From: Chryseobacterium sp. LJ668
GTDB lineage: Bacteria > Bacteroidota > Bacteroidia > Flavobacteriales > Weeksellaceae
DNA: 64,000 bases
Assembly (NCBI RefSeq): GCF_019613955.1
Contig: NZ_CP080443.1
Coordinates: 1,550,001-1,614,000 of the forward strand
Direction: 5' to 3'
Position 1 is the first letter of the stretch; each line of letters opens with the position of its first letter. This document shows positions 1 to 8,458 of this stretch, piece by piece. A model generated the notes under the pieces. It was given only the letters and a program-made list of their open reading frames with translations. It was not told the DNA's origin and ran no database searches. Position numbers and translations under genes: made by a program.

Positions 1-1
1 A

Positions 2-160
2 AATAAGCTGCATCCAGATCTGAGTTTTGATAGAACGTACTCTGATGAAGCGGTTTTCAACAGTAACTTATCACAAAATGACATTGAGGTTTCGCAGGTG
101 AAAATTGCAACAGACCGGATTATCAACAAAATTTTTAACGACATCGTAGCGAATTGGTAA
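2..160 (+). CDS. lptE: LptE-like LPS assembly lipoprotein, C-terminal fragment
   Basis: Only the last 52 codons are inside the window; the reading frame is open from base 2 and ends in TAA at 158-160. The tail (SQNDIEVSQVKIATDRI followed by INKIFNDIVANW) resembles the C-terminus of Bacteroidetes LptE-family proteins, which plug the LptD barrel and help insert lipopolysaccharide into the outer membrane. The next gene begins one base after the stop, so the two are probably cotranscribed. The identification rests on the tail alone. Confidence 0.65.
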   Translation, partial: NKLHPDLSFDRTYSDEAVFNSNLSQNDIEVSQVKIATDRIINKIFNDIVANW

Positions 161-161
161 G

Positions 162-2327
162 ATGATACATACTAGAGTTTTAGAATTATTAAAAAATCCG
201 AAAAATATTCAATCAGAAGATCTCCATCTTTTGAAAGAGGAAATTAGTTCTTTCCCCTATGTTCAAAACATCAGAGCATTGCATTTATACGGGGTTCATT
301 TGTATGATAAAGAAAATTATCAGAAAGCACTTTCTGCGACTGCTGCTTATACCACAGACAAAAAAATACTGTATCAGCTGATTAACGGTAAAATCCATCA
401 GATGAGTCCTGAAATTGTCGGAGAAAAACAGGAAAAAGTTTTTGAAAATCCAGTCGAAGCTCCTCTTGAAGACAATAAGACATCTTTAGAAAATAAAAAT
501 AAGCAGGAAGAGATTTCCATAAAGAGAGAAGCCATAAGTTTCTCAAATCACGACTATGAAGCTGCTTCTGAAGGTTTGATCGCCCAAAAGCCTGAAATCA
601 AACATTTGGTTGTAAGAGGCGAAAGAAACAGGATTTTATTTGATGGCGAAGAAAATTTCTTAGATGAAGTCAACAACGAAACCATCGATCTTGAATCCAC
701 TTTAGAATCAGGGGTTATTGTCACTCACAAACCAGTCACTAATCAAGATAATCTGACTAAAACGGATGACGAACAAGCAATTGTTGCCGAAGAATTAGCC
801 GGAACATCTTCTGGAGCAGAAGTTAAAACTCCAATTAAAACAGAAATTCAGGCTGAAGAAATTACAGATAATGCTGAATTAAATTTAGAGGAAATTTTAC
901 CTGAATCAGATGTAAATTTAGCAGAAAAGATTGCTGAAGCTCCGAAATCTGAACTCATTGTTAATGAAAACAAGATTGAATCTGAAAATGTTTCTAAAAA
1001 ATTAAGCAATGAAAACGAGTTAAGTTTTCAATCAATCCAATCTTTAGAAACTCAAATAAAAACCGAAATTTCAGGAGAAGAAACTCATCAGTCTCAGCCA
1101 AATCAGACCGAAGAAACTACAGAAATTTTAAATCCTGAATTGATTGTTGAAGAAGAAAAACTTGAATCTGAAAAAGTTGCAGGTAAAATTAATGATAATG
1201 CCGAATTGAGCTTTCACGGAACAGATTCTTTCTTCCCGGAAGTTACCATAAGGTCAAATAAAAGCCAGGAAACCGCACAGCCAAAGTCTGAAGCTCCAAA
1301 ATCAAACATTAACAAGCATGAGGACGAAATGCGCCGTCTGATAGAGGAAGTGGAGAAGAGAATGAAAGCGAAAAAAGAAAGTGTACCGGAAAAGAAGGAA
1401 ATTGTTGATGAGGAGACAGGCCACGACATCAGCTTTGCAGAAACACAGGCATTTCATGTAGGTGAAGAGCAAAAAGCGGCGGAAGAAGTGGTTGTAAAAG
1501 AAGCTGAGCTGATTGTAGAAGAAAAGCTTGAAGAAGAAAAACCTGAGGAAATTAGTAAAGTAAAAGATGAAGTTTTAGAGTTAGAATCAAATACAGAACC
1601 CGTTTCCGCTTGGAAACCAATGAGTTTTGAAACAAGTTGTCCGGATTCTTTGCTAAATAATCCTATTGAAGCTTTTCAACCCAAAGAAATTCAGAAATCT
1701 GAGGAAAGCCTTACCTCTGAAACAGTAATCGAAGAAAAAACAACAGAAATTCTGGAAGAAACTCATTCTGGAACTGTTGGCTCTGAAATTCCTGATGAAT
1801 CGAAGAACACCGGAACAGCAGAAGCCCCGGAAAAAAAGGACGGTGAAGCTCCTGTAATGAATGTTTCATTTTTCGGATCAGATATTGCAAGCTTAGGTCT
1901 TTCTTATAAATCTGACCAAAAAGCAAAAGAAGAAGCCAAGCAAGAAGAAAAAAAGGCTGCTCAACAAAAGATCGACGAAAGCAATGTTCCAGGATTTATT
2001 AATACCTGGCAAAGCTGGCTGAAAATCGATCGTGCACAGGAGGCCCCAATTGATAAAACTGAGATCAAAAATAAAGTCATTGAATCATTCATTGAAAACA
2101 ATCCGAAAATCAGTCAGTTAAAAGATGAGGTCAACTTTGTTGTAAAAGAAAAGACCGATGATATCTCTCATCTGATGACAGAGACTTTGGCCAATCTGTA
2201 TATCGAGCAGAAACTGTACTCGAAAGCGGTAAATGCATTTTTGGTTCTGGCCAGTAAATTTCCAGACAGAAAAGAATATTTTGAAGCAAAAATTCAGGAA
2301 ATTAAAGATAACAGAGGTAAAAGCTAA
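162..2327 (+). CDS. Large acidic TPR-like protein of unknown function
   Basis: 721 residues. The N-terminal ~75 residues and C-terminal ~100 residues look helical and TPR-like (for example LANLYIEQKLYSKAVNAFLV near residue 680). Between them lies about 500 residues of low-complexity Glu/Lys/Ser sequence, probably disordered, with a degenerate motif repeated at least three times (SELIVNENKIES, PELIVEEEKLES, AELIVEEKLEEE). No signal peptide is visible, so it is probably cytoplasmic. It starts one base after the lptE-like stop, suggesting translational coupling. Flavobacterial genomes often carry such a TPR protein beside lptE, but its job is not known. The linker length probably varies between strains. 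Confidence 0.8.
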   Translation: MIHTRVLELLKNPKNIQSEDLHLLKEEISSFPYVQNIRALHLYGVHLYDKENYQKALSATAAYTTDKKILYQLINGKIHQMSPEIVGEKQEKVFENPVEAPLEDNKTSLENKNKQEEISIKREAISFSNHDYEAASEGLIAQKPEIKHLVVRGERNRILFDGEENFLDEVNNETIDLESTLESGVIVTHKPVTNQDNLTKTDDEQAIVAEELAGTSSGAEVKTPIKTEIQAEEITDNAELNLEEILPESDVNLAEKIAEAPKSELIVNENKIESENVSKKLSNENELSFQSIQSLETQIKTEISGEETHQSQPNQTEETTEILNPELIVEEEKLESEKVAGKINDNAELSFHGTDSFFPEVTIRSNKSQETAQPKSEAPKSNINKHEDEMRRLIEEVEKRMKAKKESVPEKKEIVDEETGHDISFAETQAFHVGEEQKAAEEVVVKEAELIVEEKLEEEKPEEISKVKDEVLELESNTEPVSAWKPMSFETSCPDSLLNNPIEAFQPKEIQKSEESLTSETVIEEKTTEILEETHSGTVGSEIPDESKNTGTAEAPEKKDGEAPVMNVSFFGSDIASLGLSYKSDQKAKEEAKQEEKKAAQQKIDESNVPGFINTWQSWLKIDRAQEAPIDKTEIKNKVIESFIENNPKISQLKDEVNFVVKEKTDDISHLMTETLANLYIEQKLYSKAVNAFLVLASKFPDRKEYFEAKIQEIKDNRGKS

Positions 2328-2341
2328 ACCCTAATAAAAGC

Positions 2342-2368
2342 AAAAGTCAGAATCAATTTCTGCCTTTT
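2342..2368. terminator. Bidirectional terminator hairpin
   Basis: Arms AAAAGTCAGAA and TTCTGCCTTTT pair with one mismatch around a short loop. T-rich and A-rich flanks mean it can serve both the TPR-like gene and the convergent DUF4126 gene. Confidence 0.65.
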
Positions 2369-2371
2369 TAT

Positions 2372-2980
2372 TCAGTTCATAGAATTCGATTGTCTTCTGT
2401 TTCTTAATTTTCGCCACGCTTTTCGGCCTAAAATAATCACTATAATTAATATGGCTATTGTTAATACAGCAGCAATAATGGGTGCAGTCATTGCCAAAAC
2501 AGACATCAATCCTGCTCCTGCTGTTTCAGTAGTTCCCACAACAGAGTTTCCAAGTCCGCCGGTTGTTGCCGTAGAAGCTGCTCTGAGTCCTGCAAACCCG
2601 GAACTTATTGTAGCAGCAGTTCCGCCACCTGCAATCAGCGCTAATGCCCACTGCGGAAAAGTGCCCAATTCTGTAAACTGACTTGCAAATAATAAAGATC
2701 CGGCAACGGTCGCCATCGGTACAGAGATTGTATCCAGTAAGTGATCGACAAAAGGAATATAATAGGCAAGAATTTCTGCAATCATCGCAATTCCGGTGGT
2801 GATTAAAGCAGGCAGGCTCGACAGCCATTCAAAACTTTCACTCATCGGAATCCAATGAAAATAAGAGGCTACACTTACTGCAAACATCGGTAAAAATACC
2901 CTGAAACCAGATGCAGCAGCCAAACCGATACCTATAAAAGCACTTAAGATATAAGGTAAATAAGGAATTTGATCTAGCAT
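2372..2980 (-). CDS. DUF4126 family integral membrane protein
   Basis: 202 residues with about five hydrophobic segments. It begins MLDQIPYLPYILSAFIGIGL and contains small-residue-rich stretches (GGGTAATISSGFAGLRAAST near 117-136), a pattern of the DUF4126 family of small bacterial membrane proteins. The C-terminus is a single hydrophobic helix followed by a basic tail (GRKAWRKLRNRRQ), expected to be cytoplasmic. No function is established for the family. It converges on the upstream plus-strand gene and is followed by a shared terminator. Confidence 0.8.
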   Translation of the reverse strand: MLDQIPYLPYILSAFIGIGLAAASGFRVFLPMFAVSVASYFHWIPMSESFEWLSSLPALITTGIAMIAEILAYYIPFVDHLLDTISVPMATVAGSLLFASQFTELGTFPQWALALIAGGGTAATISSGFAGLRAASTATTGGLGNSVVGTTETAGAGLMSVLAMTAPIIAAVLTIAILIIVIILGRKAWRKLRNRRQSNSMN

Positions 2981-3163
2981 TTTAATTCGTCAATTGTTTG
3001 CTTAAAGCTACAAAATTATAAAATGTCAATCGGGATTTATTTTTTGTTAAGATTTCGGTGTAAAAAAATAAAAATTTGCGTTATCAGCTCAATCTGCGAG
3101 ATATAAATAGTATAGCTCAGCTTCAGTACAAAAAAATCTCTGAAAATTTATAATCAATTGAAC

Positions 3164-3538
3164 TTAATCTTTCTTCTGAGACTGACACAATTTTACAAAC
3201 TGTTCTTCAACTTCCTGAAATTTCTCAGGCAATTCAGGAGAAACCCAAAACAGCATAGCCACCGTTTTGTCTCCGAAATATTCTTTAAACAAATCTTTAT
3301 TTAAACGATAGCATTCTCTCAAAAGTCTTTTGATACGGTTTCTGTGAACCGCTTTCTTGAAATATCTTTTTGAAACTGACACGCCCAGTTTCACATTTTC
3401 TGTTGCAATGTCGGGATGGTTTTTCAGGATAATGATTCTCAGATTCCCATTGTTTTTCCATTTGCCTTTTTCGAAAAGCAAAGTAATGTCATCTTTTTTT
3501 TTAAGTTTCTCCTCTTTAGGATATTTAAAGTTCTGCAT
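3164..3538 (-). CDS. rnpA: Ribonuclease P protein component
   Basis: 124 residues. It carries the RnpA signature: a basic helix with VSKRYFKKAVHRNRIKRLLR (about residues 54-73) containing the RNR motif, preceded by the LGVSVSKR segment. The protein binds the catalytic RNA and the 5' leader of pre-tRNA. The start overlaps the end of the preceding tcdA gene by 14 nt, so the two are likely cotranscribed and coupled. It is not next to rpmH or dnaA, as it is in many other phyla; this is common in Bacteroidetes. Confidence 0.95.
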   Translation of the reverse strand: MQNFKYPKEEKLKKKDDITLLFEKGKWKNNGNLRIIILKNHPDIATENVKLGVSVSKRYFKKAVHRNRIKRLLRECYRLNKDLFKEYFGDKTVAMLFWVSPELPEKFQEVEEQFVKLCQSQKKD

Positions 3539-4262
3539 CAGTCTTTTTCACTAAATGATTGATGACTTCCGCAGCCGCGTACAATCCGAAAATTGCAGGA
3601 ATATAACTGATGGTTCCGTAGAATGATCTTTTGTAATTGCTTCCGTCGGTCATTTTCAGGCTGTCTTCATCCTGAATTTCACTTGAAAAAACACATCTGA
3701 TGCCCTTATCTATTTTTTCTTTTTTCAATCGTTTTCTTACTTGTTTTGCAAGATGGCATTCAGCAGTTTTGTGGATATCTCTCACCATCACCTTTGAAGG
3801 GTCAGATTTTCCACCGGCTCCCATTGAGCTTACAATTTTTATTCTTCTTCTTTTCGCGGCAATGATCAGGCTCACTTTGGGTGTGATGCTGTCGATGCAG
3901 TCTAGTATATAATCGAACTTACCGGCATCTAAAACTTCACCCATTCTTTCAGGGTTCAGAAATTCATTGATTTTTACCAGTTCAAGCTGCGGATTAATAT
4001 CCATCAGTCTTTCTGCAACCACTTCCACTTTATGTTTGCCAACTGTTGAATGTAATGCAGGAAGCTGTCGGTTGATGTTTGTAATATCTACTGTATCGCC
4101 GTCTATAATGGTCATTTTTCCGATCCCGGCTCTTGCCAGAAATTCGGCAGCAAAAGATCCTACACCGCCCAAACCTACTACGAGAACACTCGCACTATTT
4201 AATATATTTATGCCTTCTTCTTTGATCAGAAGTTCCGTTCTTTCCAGCCAAAACTTATCCAT
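3525..4262 (-). CDS. tcdA: tRNA threonylcarbamoyladenosine dehydratase
   Basis: 245-residue ThiF/E1-like enzyme. The nucleotide-binding loop VVGLGGVGSFAAE lies near residues 28-40, followed by DGDTVDITNINRQ, typical of the TcdA/CsdL branch. TcdA uses ATP to cyclise t6A37 of ANN-decoding tRNAs to ct6A. The C-terminal part has the expected hydrophobic segment (GTISYIPAIFGLYAAAEVI). It sits between the tatD-like gene, which it overlaps by 8 nt, and rnpA, giving a compact group in which two members act on tRNA. Length fits the family. Confidence 0.92.
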   Translation of the reverse strand: MDKFWLERTELLIKEEGINILNSASVLVVGLGGVGSFAAEFLARAGIGKMTIIDGDTVDITNINRQLPALHSTVGKHKVEVVAERLMDINPQLELVKINEFLNPERMGEVLDAGKFDYILDCIDSITPKVSLIIAAKRRRIKIVSSMGAGGKSDPSKVMVRDIHKTAECHLAKQVRKRLKKEKIDKGIRCVFSSEIQDEDSLKMTDGSNYKRSFYGTISYIPAIFGLYAAAEVINHLVKKTDAEL

Positions 4263-4881
4263 TTTTTATCGTTTCTAAATTTTCTATAATCTTTTTTTGA
4301 AGTTGTTCTATTGAGATTTTCTTAATTTCCGAGACTTTCTGATACAATTCTTTGATATCAAAATCGTCGTTATCAGTCTCTAAAAATAGCTTATCTAAAG
4401 GAACAGTTTTCAAAGTGTCTTGCAAAGATAGATGATACAAAACGGCTTTCCCAAAACTCAGATAAAAATTATTTCTCAGGAGATCATTTGCAACGCTTTG
4501 TTTTTTATTAAAACCATGAATGATCATTGCTTGTTCAGACTTTTTCCTGAAAGAAATGACCTCATAAAATTTCTTTACACAATGAATGATCAAAGGTTTT
4601 TTGAATTCATTAGCTATTTTGATCTGCCTTAGGAATACGTCTTCCTGAATTTTCATATCAAGAGAAATCAATCCATCCAAACCGCATTCTCCAATAGCGA
4701 AACAGTTGTCAGTTATAACAGATTGTAGCCAATCAAATTGATTTTTAATATTTTCTTGTTGAATATCTTGCGGATGAATGCCTGCGGAAAAAGAAACTGC
4801 TGAAGGTTGGCTTCCTGTTTGCAGATTATAAATTCCACCAGGAATATTTTTTTTGTGATGATGAAAATCAAAAAAATCCAT
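4255..4881 (-). CDS. TatD-like metal-dependent hydrolase
   Basis: About 208 residues from the ATG at 4881; the longer frame would need a TTG two codons upstream. Metal-ligand signatures of the TatD family are present in order: DFHHH at the N-terminus, GECGLD near 75, IHCVKK near 110, an HGF segment, and ETDNDD near 170. It is shorter than the usual ~255-residue TatD, so it is a compact variant; family members are 3'-5' DNA/RNA exonucleases. It is the first gene of the tatD-tcdA-rnpA group and is divergent from a TetR gene with an operator-like palindrome between them. Confidence 0.8.
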   Translation of the reverse strand: MDFFDFHHHKKNIPGGIYNLQTGSQPSAVSFSAGIHPQDIQQENIKNQFDWLQSVITDNCFAIGECGLDGLISLDMKIQEDVFLRQIKIANEFKKPLIIHCVKKFYEVISFRKKSEQAMIIHGFNKKQSVANDLLRNNFYLSFGKAVLYHLSLQDTLKTVPLDKLFLETDNDDFDIKELYQKVSEIKKISIEQLQKKIIENLETIKNG

Positions 4882-4918
4882 ATTCAAAAATACAATAAAT
4901 AAATTTTAATAAATTATT

Positions 4919-4930
4919 AAACGTTCGTTT
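4919..4930. promoter_or_regulatory. Palindrome AAACG-TT-CGTTT, candidate TetR operator
   Basis: A 12-bp inverted repeat lies in the 90-bp gap between the divergent tatD-like and tetR genes, about 20 nt upstream of a -7-like TAACTTTA (4952-4959). Position and symmetry fit autoregulation by the adjacent TetR protein; this is inferred. Confidence 0.5.
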
Positions 4931-4971
4931 ATAATCATATTAAAAATTTCTTAACTTTACTAAAACAGCAC

Positions 4972-5601
4972 ATGGGAAAAAAATTTACAGATAAACAAAT
5001 CCATATTTTAGATATTGCAGAAGAGTTGATTGCTAAAAAAGGATATGAAGGGACTTCCGTACGTGATATTTGTTCTAAAGCCAACATCAATGTGGCGATG
5101 ATTTCATATTATTTTGGGTCCAAAGAAAAGATGATGTCGTATCTTTATCAGTATCGTGTTTTGAAAACGAGAGAAAATTTTTCTGAATTTGCAGACACTA
5201 TTAAAGATGGAAAACCGGAAATGCAGATGAAAGAAATGATTAAATATATCGTTGGACAGCTATTTAAATACAATTATTTCCATGGTTTTGTCACTCAGGA
5301 ATTGCGCCATACCGAAAACCTGAAAGATGAACTTCTAGATTTTTATCAGTTATTTGTCAGAAAACTGGATGACGTCATAAAAAAAGGAGTTACTTCCGGA
5401 GTTTTTACTTTTACGCCAAAACCGGAAGACATCTTGACTACTATTATAGGTTCTACGCTATTCGTGATTCGCAATAAAAACTTTTACGAGCTGTATGTTC
5501 CTCATAAGGATGATGAAAATTATACCAAAGAGGCTGAAAAAAAGGTGAGAATGAATCTGTTGATGAATGTTTTTGCCGTTTTGGGATACGCAGCCGACTA
5601 A
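4972..5601 (+). CDS. TetR/AcrR family transcriptional regulator
   Basis: 209 residues. The N-terminal helix-turn-helix is clear: ILDIAEELIAKKGYEGTSVRDICSKANINVAMISYYFGSKEKM without gaps from residue ~10 to 52 (quoted in part: SVRDIC, ISYYFGSK). The C-terminal ligand domain is divergent, and the ligand cannot be read from sequence. A candidate operator lies 41 nt upstream of the start. The mRNA leader appears very short: a -7-like element ends 12 nt before the ATG. The divergent gene is tatD-like, and bamD follows downstream from its own promoter, so the regulated genes are not obvious. Confidence 0.9.
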   Translation: MGKKFTDKQIHILDIAEELIAKKGYEGTSVRDICSKANINVAMISYYFGSKEKMMSYLYQYRVLKTRENFSEFADTIKDGKPEMQMKEMIKYIVGQLFKYNYFHGFVTQELRHTENLKDELLDFYQLFVRKLDDVIKKGVTSGVFTFTPKPEDILTTIIGSTLFVIRNKNFYELYVPHKDDENYTKEAEKKVRMNLLMNVFAVLGYAAD

Positions 5602-5648
5602 TTTTGCGTTAAATAATCATAAAAAAAAATCTTTTAGCAAAAAAGTTA

Positions 5649-5656
5649 TATTTTTG
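5649..5656 (+). promoter_or_regulatory. bamD promoter -7 element (TATTTTTG)
   Basis: Match to the Bacteroidetes TAnnTTTG consensus, 42 nt upstream of the bamD ATG at 5699. It supports the downstream start, since the longer reading frame from 5567 would run through this promoter and overlap tetR. Confidence 0.6.
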
Positions 5657-5698
5657 CAAATTAATAGATCGGTAAAACCGAAAACTGTTGAATTTTAT

Positions 5699-6694
5699 AT
5701 GAAGAAATATATTTTAGGTATTTTTGCCATAGCTGTCATCTCGGCATGCACAAGTCAGCAAGATAAAGCGATGAAAAGCGCGGATAAAAATTTTATCCTG
5801 AAAGCCGCTAATGAAAATTTCGCTAAAAAGAAATGGAAAAATGCTTTGGCTCTCTACGACAGACTTCCTAATCTGGTTGCTGGTACTGATGATGCCCCGA
5901 ATGTGGTTTTCAATTCTGCATATGCCAATTATTATGATAAAAACTATAAGCTTGCAGGTCACCAATTCAAAAACTTTGCAGTAAGTTTTCCTCAGGATAA
6001 CAGAAAAGAAGAAGCATCTTATATGTCAGCTTTATGTTACTACAATGGGTCGATGGATTATAATCTTGATCAGACGAGTACAGAGTTGGCCATCAATGAA
6101 CTTCAGGATTTCCTTACCAATTACCCGAATTCTGAAAGATCAAAAAATATCAATACCCTGATTGAAGAACTGTCGTATAAATTAGAATTTAAGGCCTACG
6201 AAAATGCTAAACAGTATTACAAAATGGCTAATTACAAATCTACAGACGCAGCATTTGAGAATGTTTTAGGAGATTTCCCAAGTACAAAACTTCGTCCACA
6301 GATTTATGATTACATGATGAAGTCAAGATATCTTCTTGCGCAAAACTCTGTTTATGAGTTGAAGGATGAGCGTATAGAAAGTGCATTGTCATTTACAAGA
6401 TTAGTTGAAAAAGAACTGCCGAATACAGAATACTCTAAAACAGCTGTAGATATAAGACAGAAGCTTGAAAAAGAGAAAAAGGATTTTGTAATTGTAAAGA
6501 AACTGAACGAAGAGAGAATTGCAATACTTACGGCCAAGCAAAAGAAATTAGCTGATAAATTAGCACAAGACTCTAAAACCGAGCAGCAGATCAAGGATCA
6601 AGTGTCTAATGAAAAGCAGGCAATGCAGATCCAGAGGGATAGCGCAGCGTTGCAGACACCTCCTCCGGCAGCGACTTTCAAAATCCAAAGATAA
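5699..6694 (+). CDS. bamD: Outer membrane protein assembly factor BamD
   Basis: 331 residues from the ATG at 5699, chosen because it gives a lipoprotein signal (MKKYILGIFAIAVISAC, lipobox ISAC) and lies after a promoter. The mature part is made of TPR units (YANYYDKNYKLAGHQFKNFA, ALCYYNGS, LQDFLTNYPNSE), the BamD/ComL arrangement. BamD is the lipoprotein scaffold of the BAM complex that inserts beta-barrels. It has a longer, charged C-terminal helix (about 260-330) ending in a Pro/Ala tail, which is usual in flavobacterial BamD. The omega-like RNA polymerase gene follows 42 bp later. Confidence 0.88.
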   Translation: MKKYILGIFAIAVISACTSQQDKAMKSADKNFILKAANENFAKKKWKNALALYDRLPNLVAGTDDAPNVVFNSAYANYYDKNYKLAGHQFKNFAVSFPQDNRKEEASYMSALCYYNGSMDYNLDQTSTELAINELQDFLTNYPNSERSKNINTLIEELSYKLEFKAYENAKQYYKMANYKSTDAAFENVLGDFPSTKLRPQIYDYMMKSRYLLAQNSVYELKDERIESALSFTRLVEKELPNTEYSKTAVDIRQKLEKEKKDFVIVKKLNEERIAILTAKQKKLADKLAQDSKTEQQIKDQVSNEKQAMQIQRDSAALQTPPPAATFKIQR

Positions 6695-6698
6695 TTCG

Positions 6699-6706
6699 TA
6701 AATTTG
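6699..6706 (+). promoter_or_regulatory. rpoZ promoter -7 element (TAAATTTG)
   Basis: Consensus TAnnTTTG in the 42-bp gap after bamD, 30 nt upstream of the omega-like ATG. A TTTC about 19 nt further upstream could be the -33 box. Confidence 0.6.
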
Positions 6707-6736
6707 CCATCTTATAAATAAAATAATTTTCTGAAA

Positions 6737-7060
6737 ATGAGCGTAAAAGATACAAAAGCAGAAGTAAATACTATTACTTACGATAAAGATAAGATTGAAG
6801 AAAAAGTAGGTTCAATCTATGAAGCTATTGTTATCATGGGGAAAAGAGCAGAGCAGATCAATGCAGAAATCCGTACTGAGTTACACAATAAGTTAGACGA
6901 GTTTGCGGTTCACAATTCCACATTGGAAGAAGTTTTTGAAAACAGAGAGCAAATCGAGATCTCTAAACATTACGAAAAACTTCCAAAACCAACTTCTATC
7001 GCTATCCAAGAATGGCTAGACGGTGAAGTGTACTTTAGAAAGACTGAAGAGAGAAACTAA
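6737..7060 (+). CDS. rpoZ: DNA-directed RNA polymerase omega-like subunit
   Basis: 107 residues. The core SIYEAIVIMGKRAEQINAEI (about 26-45) matches the omega/RPB6 helix that binds the beta' subunit and aids polymerase assembly. The C-terminal half (LPKPTSIAIQEWLDGEVYFRK) is typical of Bacteroidetes omega-like proteins. The neighbourhood bamD-rpoZ-coaBC-porD-recN recurs in flavobacteria, which supports the call. A strong hairpin terminator follows, so it is probably transcribed alone. Confidence 0.82.
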   Translation: MSVKDTKAEVNTITYDKDKIEEKVGSIYEAIVIMGKRAEQINAEIRTELHNKLDEFAVHNSTLEEVFENREQIEISKHYEKLPKPTSIAIQEWLDGEVYFRKTEERN

Positions 7061-7084
7061 TCACTCAGGTGATTTTTATACATG

Positions 7085-7118
7085 AAGGTCATAAAGAAAT
7101 TATTTTCTTTATGACCTT
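7085..7118 (+). terminator. 15-bp stem terminator after rpoZ
   Basis: AAGGTCATAAAGAAA and its exact reverse complement TTTCTTTATGACCTT are separated by 4 nt. The following T-run is short, so efficiency is uncertain. Confidence 0.65.
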
Positions 7119-7183
7119 TGCTGTTGCTATAGGTTTCTATTCTTAGAAAAAAGAAGTATTTTAGTGCTTTAAAAATAATCTAC

Positions 7184-8386
7184 ATGGATATTTCCGGGAA
7201 AAAGATTCTCATTGCCGTTTCTGGTGGAATTGCTGCCTACAAAATTCATTTTCTCATCAGGGATTTTGTAAAAAAAGGAGCAGAAGTTCAGGTGATCATG
7301 TCTCCTGATGCAGAAAATTTTGTAACGAAACTGAGTCTTTCCACTTTATCTAAAAATCCGGTTTATACAGATTTCTATGGCGATAACGGAGCGTGGAACA
7401 GTCATGTAGAATTGGCACTATGGTCAGACGTGATGATCATGGCTCCTTGCACAGCCAATACTTTAGCCAAAATGGTTCATGGGATTTGTGATAATTTAAT
7501 GATTGCAACCTATATGTCTGCAAAATGTCCAGTTTTCATCGCTCCAGCAATGGATTTGGATATGTATCAGCACCCTTCTACGAAACAAAATTTAGAATTG
7601 GCAAAAGATTATGGCCATATTGTAATTCCAGCGGAAAGTGGAGAACTGGCAAGCGGATTGATCGGTCAGGGGAGAATGTCCGAGCCGGAAACTATTTCAA
7701 AAGCAGTGGAAGATTTTTTTAGTCTCAATGAAAATAAATCTCTGCTGGGAAAAACAATTTTAATCACAGCGGGACCAACGTATGAAGCAATCGATCCTGT
7801 GCGGTTTATCGGCAATCACTCTTCAGGCAAAATGGGATTTTCTTTAGCTGAAGAAGCCGCAAAACGTGGTGCGAAAGTAATTTTGATTTCCGGACCGAGT
7901 TCTTTAAACTCAAAACATGAAAACATTCAGCTTTATAAAGTGACTTCTGCAAAGCAGATGTTCGATAAAGTGTTTGAGTTTTATGATGAAATTGATATTG
8001 GGATTGCGAGCGCAGCAGTTGCTGATTACGCTCCAAGAGAGGTTGCTTCAGAAAAGATTAAGAAAAATGAAGATACTTTCACTATCGAATTGATTAAAAA
8101 TCCCGACATCCTTAAAACGATGGGTGAGAAAAAAACAAATCAGTTTTTGGTTGGTTTTGCACTTGAAACCCAAAATGAAGAAGAAAACGCAAAAGGTAAG
8201 CTGGAAAAGAAAAATCTTGATATGATTGTTCTCAATTCGCTTCGTGATGAAGGCGCAGGATTTAGAAACGATACCAATAAAATAAAAATATTCACCAAAA
8301 CAGATACAACAGAATTTGATCTAAAATCAAAAGAAAATGTGGCAAAAGACATTCTCGATTGTATTGAAGATCAGCTTTTAAAATAA
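7184..8386 (+). CDS. coaBC: CoaBC: phosphopantothenoylcysteine synthetase/decarboxylase
   Basis: 400-residue two-domain enzyme of coenzyme A synthesis. The N-terminal flavoprotein CoaC domain (about 1-180) has ILIAVSGGIAAYK and the active-site HVELALWSD region plus APAMDLDMYQHP. The C-terminal CoaB domain (about 188-400) starts at ILITAGPTYEAIDPVRFIGNHSS and contains the CTP/phosphopantothenate-binding GNHSSGKMG and the KIKKNE loop. CoaB joins cysteine to 4'-phosphopantothenate; CoaC then decarboxylates the product. Length and domain order are standard. It lies upstream of porD and recN. Confidence 0.95.
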   Translation: MDISGKKILIAVSGGIAAYKIHFLIRDFVKKGAEVQVIMSPDAENFVTKLSLSTLSKNPVYTDFYGDNGAWNSHVELALWSDVMIMAPCTANTLAKMVHGICDNLMIATYMSAKCPVFIAPAMDLDMYQHPSTKQNLELAKDYGHIVIPAESGELASGLIGQGRMSEPETISKAVEDFFSLNENKSLLGKTILITAGPTYEAIDPVRFIGNHSSGKMGFSLAEEAAKRGAKVILISGPSSLNSKHENIQLYKVTSAKQMFDKVFEFYDEIDIGIASAAVADYAPREVASEKIKKNEDTFTIELIKNPDILKTMGEKKTNQFLVGFALETQNEEENAKGKLEKKNLDMIVLNSLRDEGAGFRNDTNKIKIFTKTDTTEFDLKSKENVAKDILDCIEDQLLK

Positions 8387-8458
8387 TTTTTATAAATTTC
8401 CGTTCTCAACAATTAAATTATACTTGGTTTGGCTTACAAACATTTAAGATAGATACAC

